A stretch of 64,000 nt of DNA from Bradyrhizobium sp. CCGUVB4N (GCF_024199945.1 NZ_JANADP010000001.1:3038001-3102000), one strand, 5' to 3'. Shown: positions 41,190 to 51,257, counted from the stretch's first letter. Notes: generated by a model not told the origin, from the letters alone. Translations and numbers: made by a program.

Positions 41190-41618
41190 ATGACGCCCCA
41201 GCAGATCGCCCTCGTGCAGCAAAGCTTTTCCAAGGTCGCGCCGATTTCAGAAGCAGCCGCCGTGCTGTTCTACGACCGCTTGTTCGATGTGGCGCCGTCC
41301 GTGCGTGCGATGTTTCCCGAGGACATGACCGAACAGCGCAAGAGGCTGATGGGCATGCTCGCCGCTGTCGTCTCTGGCCTGTCGAACCTCGAAACGATTC
41401 TTCCCGCGGCGTCCGCGCTCGCCAAGCGCCACGTCGCCTACGGCGCCAAGGCCGAGCACTATCCCGTGGTCGGCGCGACCCTGCTGTGGACCCTGGAGAA
41501 GGGGCTCGGCGAGGCCTGGACGCCCGAACTCGCCACTGCCTGGACCGACGCCTATGGCGTGCTGTCCGGCTACATGATTTCCGAAGCCTACGGCCCGCAG
41601 GCGCAGGCCGCCGAATAG
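41190..41618 (+). CDS. bjgb: single-domain haemoglobin Bjgb
   Basis: A 142-residue globin (FHb/SDgb type). Proximal haem His is His81 in LAKRHVAYG; the distal part lies in the N-terminal FYDRLF helix (FxxxLF). It has no reductase domain, so it relies on a partner (Flp, next gene). In B. diazoefficiens Bjgb removes nitric oxide formed during nitrate assimilation. ATG 41190 with AGGAG upstream; 10 bp to flp. Confidence 0.92.
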   Translation: MTPQQIALVQQSFSKVAPISEAAAVLFYDRLFDVAPSVRAMFPEDMTEQRKRLMGMLAAVVSGLSNLETILPAASALAKRHVAYGAKAEHYPVVGATLLWTLEKGLGEAWTPELATAWTDAYGVLSGYMISEAYGPQAQAAE

Positions 41619-41628
41619 GAGATGCCTT

Positions 41629-42846
41629 GTGAGTGAACCGCTCGTCATCGTCGGAAACGGTATGGCGGCAGCTCGTCTGGTCGACGAGCTCGCCAAGACC
41701 GCGCTCGGCCGCTATGCGGTCGCTGTGATCGGCGAAGAGCCGCGGCTCGCTTACAATCGCGTCTTGCTCTCTTCGGTGCTGGCCGGCGAGACCGGCTCGC
41801 ACGAGATCGAGCTCCGTCCGGCAGACTGGTGGCGCCATCGCGGCGTCACCGTGCGCTACGGCTATCGTGTCACCGAGATCGACACCGGCCGCCGCGAGCT
41901 GAAGATCGCCGGCGAAGAGAGCATGGAATATTCAAAGCTCGTGCTCGCCACCGGATCGACGCCGCTGCGCCTCAACGTCCCGGGCGCCGATCTCGCCGGC
42001 GTGCACACGTTTCGCGACACCCGCGATGTCGACCTTCTGTTGACGCTGGCGGCCGCCAAAAAGCGCGTCGTCGTGGTCGGCGGCGGCCTGCTCGGGCTCG
42101 AGGCAGCCTACGGCCTTGCCAAGGCCGGCGCGCCCGTGACACTGCTGCATCTGATGGACCGGCTGATGGAGCGCCAGCTCGATGGGCCTGCTGCCGATCT
42201 GCTCAAGACGCTGGTCGAGCGCAAGGGCATTCGCATCCTGCTCAATGCCTCGACCGCGCGCATCCATGGCGAGCGCCACGTCGAAGCCGTCGAGCTTGCC
42301 GACGGCAGCCGCATCGAGGCCGATGCCGTGATCTTCGCCGCCGGGATCAGGCCGAACATCGCGCTGGCCAAGGAGGCCGGCATCGCCGTCAATCGCGGCA
42401 TCGTCGTCAATGACGAAATGCAGACCGCATCGCCCGACATCTACGCGCTCGGCGAATGCGCCGAGCATCGCGGCACTTGTTACGGCCTGGTCGAGCCGGC
42501 CTACGAGCAGGCCCGCGTGCTGGCGAGGCATCTCGGTGGCCGCCCAGCGGCCTATCAGGGCAGCGTGGTCTCGACCAATCTGAAAGTCTCCGGCGTCAGC
42601 GTTTTCTCCGCCGGCGACTTCATGGGCGGCGAGGGCAGCGAGAGCCTCGTGCTGACCGACCGCCGGCGCGGCACCTACAAGAAGCTCGTGATCGCTGACG
42701 GATGCCTGACCGGTGCCGTGCTGATCGGCGATACCGCCGATGCGCTTTGGTATCTCGAGCTGATCCGCACCCGCGAGAAGATCGCTGGAATCCGCGCCGA
42801 CATGATGTTCGGCCGCGCGCTCGCGCTTCCCTCCAAAGCGGCGTGA
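41629..42846 (+). CDS. flp: NAD(P)/FAD-dependent oxidoreductase, NirB-N-terminal-like (Flp)
   Basis: A 405-residue pyridine-nucleotide-disulphide-oxidoreductase-fold flavoprotein. FAD motif at the N-terminus (VIVGNGMAAARLVDELAK), the NADH motif VVVGGGLLGLEAAYGLA, and the FAD-binding ASPDIYALGECAEH. It resembles the flavin part of nitrite reductase NirB and rubredoxin reductases; in the nitrate operon it should deliver electrons from NADH to NasC and Bjgb. GTG start at 41629 after AGGAGA; 15 bp before nasC. Confidence 0.92.
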   Translation: MSEPLVIVGNGMAAARLVDELAKTALGRYAVAVIGEEPRLAYNRVLLSSVLAGETGSHEIELRPADWWRHRGVTVRYGYRVTEIDTGRRELKIAGEESMEYSKLVLATGSTPLRLNVPGADLAGVHTFRDTRDVDLLLTLAAAKKRVVVVGGGLLGLEAAYGLAKAGAPVTLLHLMDRLMERQLDGPAADLLKTLVERKGIRILLNASTARIHGERHVEAVELADGSRIEADAVIFAAGIRPNIALAKEAGIAVNRGIVVNDEMQTASPDIYALGECAEHRGTCYGLVEPAYEQARVLARHLGGRPAAYQGSVVSTNLKVSGVSVFSAGDFMGGEGSESLVLTDRRRGTYKKLVIADGCLTGAVLIGDTADALWYLELIRTREKIAGIRADMMFGRALALPSKAA

Positions 42847-42861
42847 TGGAGGCAGCTTGAT

Positions 42862-45567
42862 ATGACGGCGATCGACCCGAATCTCCGCACCACCAAGACG
42901 ACATGCCCCTATTGCGGCGTCGGCTGCGGCGTACTCGCAACGCCCGACGGCGCGGGAGGCGCGGCGATCGCCGGCGATCCCGATCATCCCGCCAATTTCG
43001 GCCGGCTCTGCTCGAAGGGCTCTGCGCTCGGCGAGACCGTCGGGCTTGAAAGTCGTTTGCTTTATCCGATGATCCGCTGCAAGGGCGTGCTGGAGCGCGT
43101 TGCCTGGAGCGATGCGCTCGATCACGTCGCCCATCGTATGCAGCACATCGTCGCGCGCGACGGCGCCGATGCAGTCGCGTTCTATCTTTCGGGCCAGCTC
43201 CTCACTGAGGATTATTACGTCGCCAACAAGCTGATGAAGGGCTTTGTCGGCACGGCGAACGTCGACACCAATTCGCGGCTCTGCATGTCGTCCTCGGTCG
43301 CCGGCCACCGCCGTGCCTTCGGCGCCGACACCGTGCCCGGTTGCTATGAGGATCTCGACCAGGCCGATCTGCTCGTCTTCGTCGGCTCGAACGCGGCCTG
43401 GTGCCATCCGGTGCTGTTCCAGCGCATGCTGAAGAACCGGCAGGAGCGCGGCGCGCGGATGATCGTGATCGATCCACGCCGCACGGATACCGCGAGCGAT
43501 GTCGATCTGTTCCTCGGACTCAAGCCCGGCACCGATACCGCGTTGTTCTCGGGCCTGTTCGTCCATCTCGCCGACAGCGGCGCACTGGATCAGGCGTACA
43601 TCGCTCAGAACACGTCAGGCTTTGATGATGCGCTGGCGCGCGCGCGCAACATCGCCGGCAGCGTCACCGCGACCGCACTGGCGACCGGCCTCTCCGAGCA
43701 GGACGTCGCCGCCTTCTTCAAGATGTTCGGTGATACCGAGCGGGTCGTCACGCTCTATTCGCAGGGCGTGAACCAGTCGGCGCAGGGCACCGACAAGGTT
43801 AACGCGATCCTGAACTGCCATCTCGCGACGGGCCGTATCGGCAAGCTCGGTGCCTCGCCGTTCTCGCTCACCGGCCAGCCCAACGCGATGGGCGGCCGCG
43901 AGGTCGGCGGCCTCGCCAACCAGCTCGCCGCGCACATGAACTTCACGCCGCCCGACATCGATCGCGTCAGGCGGTTCTGGAAGGCGCCGCGCATCGCCAC
44001 CCATGAGGGGCTGAAGGCGGTGCAGCTGTTCGAGGCGATCAACCGCGGCGAGGTCAAGGCGCTCTGGGTGATGGGAACCAACCCCGCCGTGTCGCTGCCC
44101 GATGCCGACTTCGTGCGCGAGGCGCTGAAGAAGCTCGAGCTGTTCGTCGTGTCCGAAAACGTGCTCTCCAACGACACGGTCGATGCGGGCCCGCATGTGC
44201 TGCTGCCGGCGCTGGCCTGGGGCGAGAAGTCGGGCACGGTGACCAATTCCGAGCGCCGCATCTCGCGCCAGCGTTCGTTCCTCCCCGCACCCGGCGAGGC
44301 GCGCCCCGATTGGTGGATCCTCAGCGAAACCGCCAAACGCCTCGGTTTCGGCGACAGCTTCAACTACAAATCCGCCGCCGAGATCTTTCGCGAGCATGCC
44401 GCGCTGTCCGCGTTCGAGAACGACGGTAGCCGCGATTTCGACATCGGTGCGTTGACGTCGCTGTCCGACGAGGATTTCGACGCCCTGAAGCCCGTGCAAT
44501 GGCCGGCGCGCGAGGGCGAGCCGTCGGGCGAGCGTTTCTTCGCGCGAGGCGGCTTCTTCACCAATGACGGCAAGGGCCGCTTCGTCGCACCGGAAGTGCC
44601 GGCGCTCCGCAGCGAGACCGGACCGTCGCGTCCCCTGCGGCTCAACACCGGACGCATCCGCGACCAGTGGCACACCATGACGCGCACGGGGTTGAGCAAG
44701 CGGCTCGGCGCGCATCTGCCCGAGCCATTCGTCGAGATTCATCCCGATGACGCCAACAAATACGGCATCGTCCATGACGGCTATGCCCGCATCACCACCG
44801 ATTACGGCCAGTGCATTCTAAAGGCCGTGGTCAGCGAGCGACAGCAGCGCGGTGCGCTGTTCGCGCCGATCCACTGGAGCGCCATGAATGCCTCGCACGG
44901 CCGCGTCGGTGCGCTGGTCGCGCCGTTCACGGATCCGTTCTCCGGGCAGCCGGAGTCGAAGGCGACGCCGGCCGCGATCGCGCCCTATGAGTACGTCTTC
45001 CGCGGTTTCGCGCTGTCGCGGAAGCAACTCGATCTGCCGCCCAACCTGCTGTGGACTCGCGCGACTGTCGCCGGCGGCTTCGGCTATCTCTTCGCCGACA
45101 ATGCGGACCTCGCGCGCTGGCCCGCCTGGCTCGACGGGCTCGCCGGCGAGGACGTCGCCGACTACCGCGATTTCGGCGGTGGCGTCTATCGCGCGGCCTC
45201 GTTCACGGGTGATCGCATCGAGACCTGTCTGTTCGTCGGTCCCGCGCATGATGCCGGCGATTGGGAGGTGGTGAAGAGCGTGTTCGCGGCCGATCGCGTC
45301 ACCGATGATCAGCGCCGCATGCTGCTGTCAGGCAAGTCCAGCGAAGGCGCTGCTGCAACCGGCCCGATCGTCTGCGCCTGCTTCGGCGTCGGCCGTGGCA
45401 CCATCTGCGACACCATCGCGGCAGGCGCACGCACGGCCGCCGAGATCGGCGCCAAGCTCAAGGCCGGTACCAATTGCGGTTCCTGCATCCCCGAGCTGAA
45501 GCGGCTCATTGCGACGACCGAGGTGGCGCCGGCGAAGCAAGCCAAGCTCGCGGGCGCGGCCGGGTAG
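42862..45567 (+). CDS. nasC: assimilatory nitrate reductase catalytic subunit NasC
   Basis: A 901-residue molybdopterin oxidoreductase reducing nitrate to nitrite in the cytoplasm. The [4Fe-4S] Cys are Cys15, Cys18, Cys22 and Cys50. The Mo-bis-MGD part follows (NTNSRLCMSSSV, GTDTALFSGLF, the GQPNAMGGREVGG motif), then the dinucleotide-binding C-domain (RLNTGRIRDQWHTMTRTG). The last 60 residues are a BFD-like [2Fe-2S] domain (VCACFGVGRGTICD, NCGSC). Last gene of the operon. Ferredoxin-type nitrite reductase is not in the window. Confidence 0.95.
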   Translation: MTAIDPNLRTTKTTCPYCGVGCGVLATPDGAGGAAIAGDPDHPANFGRLCSKGSALGETVGLESRLLYPMIRCKGVLERVAWSDALDHVAHRMQHIVARDGADAVAFYLSGQLLTEDYYVANKLMKGFVGTANVDTNSRLCMSSSVAGHRRAFGADTVPGCYEDLDQADLLVFVGSNAAWCHPVLFQRMLKNRQERGARMIVIDPRRTDTASDVDLFLGLKPGTDTALFSGLFVHLADSGALDQAYIAQNTSGFDDALARARNIAGSVTATALATGLSEQDVAAFFKMFGDTERVVTLYSQGVNQSAQGTDKVNAILNCHLATGRIGKLGASPFSLTGQPNAMGGREVGGLANQLAAHMNFTPPDIDRVRRFWKAPRIATHEGLKAVQLFEAINRGEVKALWVMGTNPAVSLPDADFVREALKKLELFVVSENVLSNDTVDAGPHVLLPALAWGEKSGTVTNSERRISRQRSFLPAPGEARPDWWILSETAKRLGFGDSFNYKSAAEIFREHAALSAFENDGSRDFDIGALTSLSDEDFDALKPVQWPAREGEPSGERFFARGGFFTNDGKGRFVAPEVPALRSETGPSRPLRLNTGRIRDQWHTMTRTGLSKRLGAHLPEPFVEIHPDDANKYGIVHDGYARITTDYGQCILKAVVSERQQRGALFAPIHWSAMNASHGRVGALVAPFTDPFSGQPESKATPAAIAPYEYVFRGFALSRKQLDLPPNLLWTRATVAGGFGYLFADNADLARWPAWLDGLAGEDVADYRDFGGGVYRAASFTGDRIETCLFVGPAHDAGDWEVVKSVFAADRVTDDQRRMLLSGKSSEGAAATGPIVCACFGVGRGTICDTIAAGARTAAEIGAKLKAGTNCGSCIPELKRLIATTEVAPAKQAKLAGAAG

Positions 45568-45600
45568 GGCTCCACTTCTCAAGACAGATAAGACGGTCTC

Positions 45601-45730
45601 GTGCCCCGGACGCTGCGCAGCACGAAGTGATGCGCAGCAGAGCCGGGGCCCATCTAACAGCTGAGTGTTTGGCCTTTCTGGGTCCCGGCTCTGCGCAGCA
45701 GCGTTTCACGCTGCGGCGCGTCCGGGACAA
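45601..45730. repeat. Intergenic inverted repeat, type C
   Basis: Left arm GTGCCCCGGACGCTGCGCAG with CACGAAGTGATGCGCAGCAG and AGCCGGGGCCC; right arm GGGTCCCGGCTCTGCGCAGC with AGCGTTTCACGCTGCGGCGC and GTCCGGGAC. A long imperfect hairpin between nasC and the SMP-30 gene, probably ending the nitrate operon. Confidence 0.8.
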
Positions 45731-45826
45731 GAGAGTGGTGTGGACGCGACCACGCACCTCCCCAATCGACGCGCCCGCGATTGTGGCCTATGTTGCCGCG
45801 CGCTCCCCTCAACAATCATAAAAACC

Positions 45827-46726
45827 ATGATGTACCTGGAAACGCCGCCGCGCCTGATCGAAACCACAATCTTTTCCGCGATGCCCGACAATTTCCGCCG
45901 CAAGGGCGTGCGGACGGATTGGGCCGATGCCAACCGGCCGGGCGTGCCGACGGACAGTTTTATCGAAGGGCCCTCGTTCGACAAGGACGGCAATCTCTAC
46001 ATCGTCGACATCCCGTTCGGTCGCATCTTCCGCATTGCGCCGGATGGGACGTGGTCGCTCGTGATCGCGTATGAGGGCTGGCCGAACGGGCTGAAGATCG
46101 GCGCTGACGGTCGCATCCTGGTGGCCGATTACATGCACGGCATCATGGAGCTCGACGCCGGCGCGGGGCGCATCAAGCCCATCCTGACCGCGCGCAATTC
46201 GGAATCGTTCCGCGGCTGCAACGATCTGCATCTCGCCTCCAACGGCGACATCTATTTCACCGACCAGGGCCAGACCGGCCTGCATGACCCAAGCGGCCGC
46301 GTCTACAGGCTGGCGCCGAGCGGCCGGCTCGATTGCCTGATCGACACCGGCATCAGCCCGAATGGACTGGTGCTTGATCCGACCGAGACCGTGCTGTTCG
46401 TCGCGATGACGCGCGACAATGCGGTGTGGCGGCTGCCGTTCATGAAGGATGGCAGCGTGTCGAAGGTCGGCCGCTTCTGCTCGCTGTTCGGCACGTCGGG
46501 CCCCGATGGCATGACCATGGATGCGAGCGGCCGCCTGTTCGTCGGTCACGCCTCGCTCGGTCATGTCTTCGTGTTCGCGCCGAATGGCGAACTGATCGCG
46601 CGGATCAAGTCGTGCGCCGGGCCGAATTGCACCAATGTCGCCATCGGTGGCGCGCGCAAGGATCGGCTCTATATCACGGAGTCCGCGACCGGCAGCGTGC
46701 TGGTCGCTGACATCAGTGGCCTCTAA
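45827..46726 (+). CDS. SMP-30/gluconolactonase family protein
   Basis: A 299-residue six-bladed propeller lactonase. Metal-site and blade motifs: EGPSFDKDGNLYIVD (Glu, first ligand), CNDLHLASNGDIYFTD (Asn), and ISPNGLVLDPTETVLFV. It would hydrolyse a sugar lactone. The ATG at 45827 (or 45830) lacks a clear ribosome site. An 18-bp gap leads to an aldo/keto reductase, so the two may work on the same sugar. Confidence 0.88.
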   Translation: MMYLETPPRLIETTIFSAMPDNFRRKGVRTDWADANRPGVPTDSFIEGPSFDKDGNLYIVDIPFGRIFRIAPDGTWSLVIAYEGWPNGLKIGADGRILVADYMHGIMELDAGAGRIKPILTARNSESFRGCNDLHLASNGDIYFTDQGQTGLHDPSGRVYRLAPSGRLDCLIDTGISPNGLVLDPTETVLFVAMTRDNAVWRLPFMKDGSVSKVGRFCSLFGTSGPDGMTMDASGRLFVGHASLGHVFVFAPNGELIARIKSCAGPNCTNVAIGGARKDRLYITESATGSVLVADISGL

Positions 46727-46744
46727 GCATCTGAGGGAACAACC

Positions 46745-47584
46745 ATGAACACAAAACCCTTCGGCAAGACCAGCGCCAACGTCTCCGTGATCGGGCAAGG
46801 CACGTGGTATCTCGACCACGGCGATCGCAAGCGCGCGATCGCGGCGCTGCAGCGCGGGCTCGATCTCGGCATGACACATATCGACACCGCCGAGATGTAT
46901 GGCGATGCCGAGCTGGTCATTGCCGACGCGATCGCCGGCCGCCGCGACGAGGTGTTCCTCGTGTCGAAGGTGCTGCCGAGCAATGCCTCGCGCCGTGGCA
47001 CCATCACCGCCTGCGAGCGCTCGCTGAAGCGGTTGAAGACTGACAGCCTTGATTGCTATCTGCTGCACTGGCGCGGCTCGTATGACCTCGAGGACACCGT
47101 CGCCGCGTTCGAGGAATTGGTGACGTCCGGCAAGATCAAATCCTGGGGTGTCTCCAACTTTGATGCCGACGATCTCGACGAAATCCTCGATGTCTCCGGC
47201 GAAGGCAGGATCGCTTGCAATCAGGTGCTCTATCATTTGAAGGAACGTGCGATCGAGCACGCGGTCATCCCTTGGTGCGAGAAGCACGGCGTTGCCGTTG
47301 TCGCTTATTCACCGTTCGGTCACGATGATTTTCCCGATGAGCGCAGCAAGGGCGGCGCGGTGCTCGCGCGCATTGCCGAGGCGCGTCGTGCAACGCCGCG
47401 TCAGGTCGCGCTGAGCTTCCTCACCCGTGCGACTACGGTGTTCGCGATCCCGAAGGCGTCGTCCGCGGAACATGCCGGCGAAAATGCGGCGGCCGGTAAT
47501 CTCGTGCTGACGAAAGAGGAGATTTCGGCGCTGGATGCGGCGTTTCCGCGCGGTCCGAAGCCGCGCGGCCTGCCCATGTTGTAG
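46745..47584 (+). CDS. aldo/keto reductase
   Basis: A 279-residue NAD(P)H-dependent reductase with the TIM-barrel AKR signatures: GMTHIDTAEMYGDAELVIADAI (Asp and Tyr of the catalytic tetrad), FLVSKVLPSNA (Lys) and LDCYLLHWRGS (His). The C-terminal cofactor loop is IPKASSAEHAGENAAA. The ATG follows GAGGGAA. Paired with the SMP-30 lactonase gene upstream. Confidence 0.92.
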   Translation: MNTKPFGKTSANVSVIGQGTWYLDHGDRKRAIAALQRGLDLGMTHIDTAEMYGDAELVIADAIAGRRDEVFLVSKVLPSNASRRGTITACERSLKRLKTDSLDCYLLHWRGSYDLEDTVAAFEELVTSGKIKSWGVSNFDADDLDEILDVSGEGRIACNQVLYHLKERAIEHAVIPWCEKHGVAVVAYSPFGHDDFPDERSKGGAVLARIAEARRATPRQVALSFLTRATTVFAIPKASSAEHAGENAAAGNLVLTKEEISALDAAFPRGPKPRGLPML

Positions 47585-47772
47585 TGCACAAAGGCCTATT
47601 ATTAATGGAGTATTGACGCGCGCGGACGTGAGCGCATATCGGCATCCTGTTTTCGGAAGTTGTGAAAGCGGCGTATTTGTCGTTTTTTACGATCGCTCCC
47701 GAATCGTCGTTTTCCCAGGTTCCAGCCGTGACACCGCCGCCCGCCGCAGCCGCAAGGCTCGACAGTATTCCC

Positions 47773-48711
47773 ATGCCCGTGCCGGAGAAGAAGCAGACGC
47801 GCCGCGCGCCTGCGCGGGTCGATCATCCTTTCAAGGGTATCGCGCTGGTGCTGCTGTCGACGGTGTTTCTCGGCTGTTCCGACGTCACCGCGAAATATCT
47901 CTCGACCAGCCTGCCGTCGATCGAAATCACCTGGATCCGCTTCCTCACCTTTGCGCTGATGTTCACGCCGGTGATGCTGCCGGGCTCGCCGCTGCATGCG
48001 ATGCGTACCGAACGTCTCGGATTGCAATTGATGCGCGGCGTCGCGCTGCTCGGCTCCTCGCTGTTCTTCATCACCGGTTTGCGCTTCCTCCCCATCGCGG
48101 AAGCCTCTGCCACCGGCTTCGTCTCGCCGCTGTTCGTCACCGCGCTGTCGATCATCTTCCTCAGCGAGAAGGTCGGCATGCGCCGCTGGATCGCGACCGG
48201 GATCGGCCTCGTGGGCGTGATGATCATCCTGCGGCCGGGCTCGAACGCGTTCCACGTCGCCGCATTCTTCCCGATCGTCTCGGCGTTCTGCTGGGCCGCC
48301 GCGCTGATCCTGACGCGCCTGATGAGCGGCCGCGAAGCCGTGCTCACCACGATGGCGTACTCGGCTCTCACCGGCGTTGCGATCCTCACCGTGATGGTGC
48401 CGTTCGTCTGGGTCACGCCGAGCTGGACCGCAATCGGTCTCGGCATCGTGATCGGTGTCGCCTCCACCGTCGGCCAGTGGATCATCGTGCTCGCCTATCG
48501 CTACGGCGATGCCTCGGTGCTGGCGCCGTTCTCCTACACACAGCTGCTCTGGGTCAGCATTCTGGGCTTCTTCCTGTTCGGCGAGCTCCCAGACGTCTGG
48601 ACCATCACCGGTGCGGCCTTCATCGTCGCCAGCGGCCTCTACATCGCCCATCGCGAGCGTATCCGTCGCGCCCAGCTGCTGGTGCAGGCCGCGCGATCTC
48701 CGAACCCCTGA
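47773..48711 (+). CDS. DMT superfamily (EamA) transporter
   Basis: A 312-residue inner-membrane carrier with ten spans in two EamA halves: KGIALVLLSTVFLGCSDVTAKYLSTSL starts the first and FFPIVSAFCWAAALILTRLM the second. Family members export amino acids or metabolites. The start is uncertain: an in-frame GTG at 47662 would add 37 residues, but its ribosome site is too close; ATG 47773 keeps a short cytoplasmic basic head. A possible -35 TTGACG lies at 47613-47618. Confidence 0.82.
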   Translation: MPVPEKKQTRRAPARVDHPFKGIALVLLSTVFLGCSDVTAKYLSTSLPSIEITWIRFLTFALMFTPVMLPGSPLHAMRTERLGLQLMRGVALLGSSLFFITGLRFLPIAEASATGFVSPLFVTALSIIFLSEKVGMRRWIATGIGLVGVMIILRPGSNAFHVAAFFPIVSAFCWAAALILTRLMSGREAVLTTMAYSALTGVAILTVMVPFVWVTPSWTAIGLGIVIGVASTVGQWIIVLAYRYGDASVLAPFSYTQLLWVSILGFFLFGELPDVWTITGAAFIVASGLYIAHRERIRRAQLLVQAARSPNP

Positions 48712-48772
48712 CGCAAGTCCGCGCGCCCTGATACGTGCTATCAACGGCTCCAACAAGCATGGGAGGAGCCGG

Positions 48773-49852
48773 ATGCGCGCTGCGATCTTCAGGAACGGTG
48801 AGATTGTCGTCGACCGGATGGCTGAGCCGAAGCCCGGTCCGGGCCAGGTGCTGGTCAAGACACTCGCCTGCGGCATCTGCGGCTCCGACCTGCATGCCCG
48901 CCAGCACGCGCCGCGGATGGTGGAGATGGCGAAGAAGACCGGACGACCGCCGATGGATCTGTCGCGCGACGTCGTCTTCGGCCACGAGTTCTGCTGCGAG
49001 ATCCTCGACTACGGCCCCGGCACCGCGCGAAAACTCAAGCCGGGCACGCATGTGTGCTCGCTGCCCGCATTGCTGACGCCGGAGGGCATCAAGGGCATCG
49101 GCTATTCCAACGACTTTGTCGGCGGCTATGCGGAGCAGATGCTGCTCAGCGAGCCGCTGCTGCTGGAGGTGCCGAACGGCCTTGCGCCCGAACATGCCGC
49201 GCTGACCGAGCCGCTCGCGGTCGGCGTTCACGCGGTCGAAAAGGCCAACATCCGCGGCGGCGAGGTGCCGCTCGTCATCGGCTGCGGCCCGGTCGGGCTC
49301 GCCGTGATCGCCGCGCTGAGAATCAAGGGCCTGCATCCGATCGTGGCGGCCGACTATTCACCGGCGCGGCGCGCGCTCGCCGCAAAACTCGGCGCCGATA
49401 TCGTCGTCGATCCCAAGGTGTCGCAGCCCTATGCGACCTGGGCCGAGCACGCGCAGATGTCGGAGGCGGAGAAGGCGGCGCGGCCGCCGCTCCAGGCCAT
49501 GCTGCCGGCGCTGAAGCCTGCGGTGATCTTCGAATGCGTGGGCGTGCCCGGCGTGCTGCAGCAGGTGTTCGAAGGCGCGCCGCGCGATGCCAAGATCGTC
49601 GTCGTCGGTGTCTGCATGGAGAGCGACAAGAGCGAGCCCATGCTCGGCATCATGAAGGAGCTCAACGTCCAGTACGTGCTGGGCTACACGCCGGATGAGT
49701 TTTCGGCGTCGCTGCGCCTGATCGCGGAAGGGCAGGTGGATGCGGCTGCCATGGTGACGGCGGAGGTCGGCATCGATGGCGTTGCAAAGGCGTTCGCCGA
49801 TCTCGCCAGTCCGGAGGCGCACACCAAGATCATCGTGCAGCCGTGGAAATAG
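48773..49852 (+). CDS. zinc-binding alcohol/polyol dehydrogenase, without the structural zinc loop
   Basis: A 359-residue medium-chain dehydrogenase. It has the catalytic zinc Cys in GICGSDLHA and the His-Glu in FGHEF, and the Rossmann motif GCGPVGLAVIA. The four-Cys structural loop is replaced by SLPALLTPEGIKGIGYS, as in one subgroup of threonine/sorbitol-dehydrogenase-like enzymes. ATG 48773 with GGGAGGAG upstream. The 3' end overlaps the convergent TAXI gene by 23 bp. Confidence 0.88.
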   Translation: MRAAIFRNGEIVVDRMAEPKPGPGQVLVKTLACGICGSDLHARQHAPRMVEMAKKTGRPPMDLSRDVVFGHEFCCEILDYGPGTARKLKPGTHVCSLPALLTPEGIKGIGYSNDFVGGYAEQMLLSEPLLLEVPNGLAPEHAALTEPLAVGVHAVEKANIRGGEVPLVIGCGPVGLAVIAALRIKGLHPIVAADYSPARRALAAKLGADIVVDPKVSQPYATWAEHAQMSEAEKAARPPLQAMLPALKPAVIFECVGVPGVLQQVFEGAPRDAKIVVVGVCMESDKSEPMLGIMKELNVQYVLGYTPDEFSASLRLIAEGQVDAAAMVTAEVGIDGVAKAFADLASPEAHTKIIVQPWK

Positions 49853-51257
49853 GGAAGGGCTGAAGCACGGCGCCGTCGGGCTTTTGCGCGGCGTCGGCAT
49901 GGCCGATCTGGGCGATCACGGCCCGGCGGTCGACGATCGCCTGATGGAATTGCGCCAGCACGAGGCCGAAGGCGGCGAGATCGCCGTCCTCGATGGCGCC
50001 GTCTTCGTGACAGGCCAGCGTCTCGCGCAGGATGTCGTCGGCGGCGCTCTGCATGGCGGCGAGATCGTCGAGCGAGGTCGCCTCGCGTACGCTGGAGATC
50101 GCGGTGAGCAGGCGGTCGCGGTGCAGCGCGTTCTCGCTGCGCTCCTCGCGCCGCAGATAATGCCGCAGCCAGGCGGCGACCGAGCCAAGGCCGGAGAGCA
50201 GCAGCACCACGCCCCAGATATAGTCGCTGTACTTGTCCATGAAGCTGCGCTCGTTGCCGTCGATATAGGCGGCCGCTCCCGCATGCGCCGGCAGCGCGGC
50301 GTCCTTGTCGGTGTCGGGCTTCTGGATGTGGCTCGCGCCGGCGAGCTCCTTGACCAGCGACGGCTTGACCGCGAACAGGTCGCGGGTAAAGGCGCCGACC
50401 GTGTCGTCGGACAGCGTGCTCGGCGCCACGATCAGATGGTTGACGGCAATGGTTTCGATCTTGTCGTCGGGCCGCTGCGGTGAGGCGGCGAATGCGCCCG
50501 CCGGGATCTCCTCGGACTCGTAGAGCGGATGCCGCTCGGCGATGGCCTCGGAGACATCGACGGACAGGAATTTCGGCTCGCCGCGCAGGCGCGTGGTGGC
50601 GGCAATCGTCTCGGCGATGACCTTGTCGTCGAGCGCGCCGACCATCATGAAGGCATCGAGCGTGGTGTCCTGGGTCATCTCGGAGATGCGGTCGGCGCCG
50701 AACTGGGCGATCGTCACCTTCTGCGGGTTGACGCCGGATTCGCCGAGGATGACGCGCAGCAGATTGGGATTGGCATCACCGAGGCCGACGATGCCGATGC
50801 GGCGACCGCTGAGCGAGGCGATATCCGTGACCTTCGACTTGGGCACGCCCTTGCGCCCCGTCGGCGCCCACATCACCACGAAGTTCCGGCGCAGGATCGC
50901 GACCGAATTGGCATCGGGCGGCATGGTGAGATCGCCGCGTGCGACGGCGAGGTCGGCCTTGCCGGAGCCGAGCAGATTGAGGCTTTGCAGCGTGCCGTCG
51001 GTCTCGATCGGCGTCAGCCGCACCGCGCCGCTCTTCGCCTCGATCGCCTTGGCGATGGCCAGTACGAGCGTCTGGTCATCGCTCCCGGCCGGGCCGACCG
51101 CGATGCGCAGCGTCGCCGGCTGCCAGAGCCAATAGGCAAGTGCGAGCGCGACCGTCAGAAGCGACAGCAGGCTCGCCACCGCGAGCCACGGGCCGAGGCG
51201 ATTGCGGCGGCGGGAGGGAACGCCCCTCGTTACGCTCAGATCGCTCGGCACGGGCAT
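49830..51257 (-). CDS. TAXI-family solute-binding protein, membrane-anchored at both ends
   Basis: A 475-residue protein. ATG 51257 (MPVPSDLSVT) follows GAGGAAAG; the frame stays open to 52010 inside the PPK2 gene but only this part is TAXI-like. An N-terminal span (WLAVASLLSLLTVALALAYWLW) anchors it, then a TAXI binding domain (IAVGPAGSDDQTLVLAIAKAI..., TLDAFMMVG), a second span near residue 360 (YIWGVVLLLSGLGSVAAWL) and a cytoplasmic helical tail of about 100 residues. No TRAP permease gene is near. It probably acts as a sensor or regulator, not a transporter, and is transcribed with PPK2, 47 bp upstream. Confidence 0.85.
   Translation of the reverse strand: MPVPSDLSVTRGVPSRRRNRLGPWLAVASLLSLLTVALALAYWLWQPATLRIAVGPAGSDDQTLVLAIAKAIEAKSGAVRLTPIETDGTLQSLNLLGSGKADLAVARGDLTMPPDANSVAILRRNFVVMWAPTGRKGVPKSKVTDIASLSGRRIGIVGLGDANPNLLRVILGESGVNPQKVTIAQFGADRISEMTQDTTLDAFMMVGALDDKVIAETIAATTRLRGEPKFLSVDVSEAIAERHPLYESEEIPAGAFAASPQRPDDKIETIAVNHLIVAPSTLSDDTVGAFTRDLFAVKPSLVKELAGASHIQKPDTDKDAALPAHAGAAAYIDGNERSFMDKYSDYIWGVVLLLSGLGSVAAWLRHYLRREERSENALHRDRLLTAISSVREATSLDDLAAMQSAADDILRETLACHEDGAIEDGDLAAFGLVLAQFHQAIVDRRAVIAQIGHADAAQKPDGAVLQPFPISTAAR

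Noticed and set aside
41932-43566. 544-codon open frame on the minus strand
   Set aside because: Opposite flp and nasC; no recognisable protein features.
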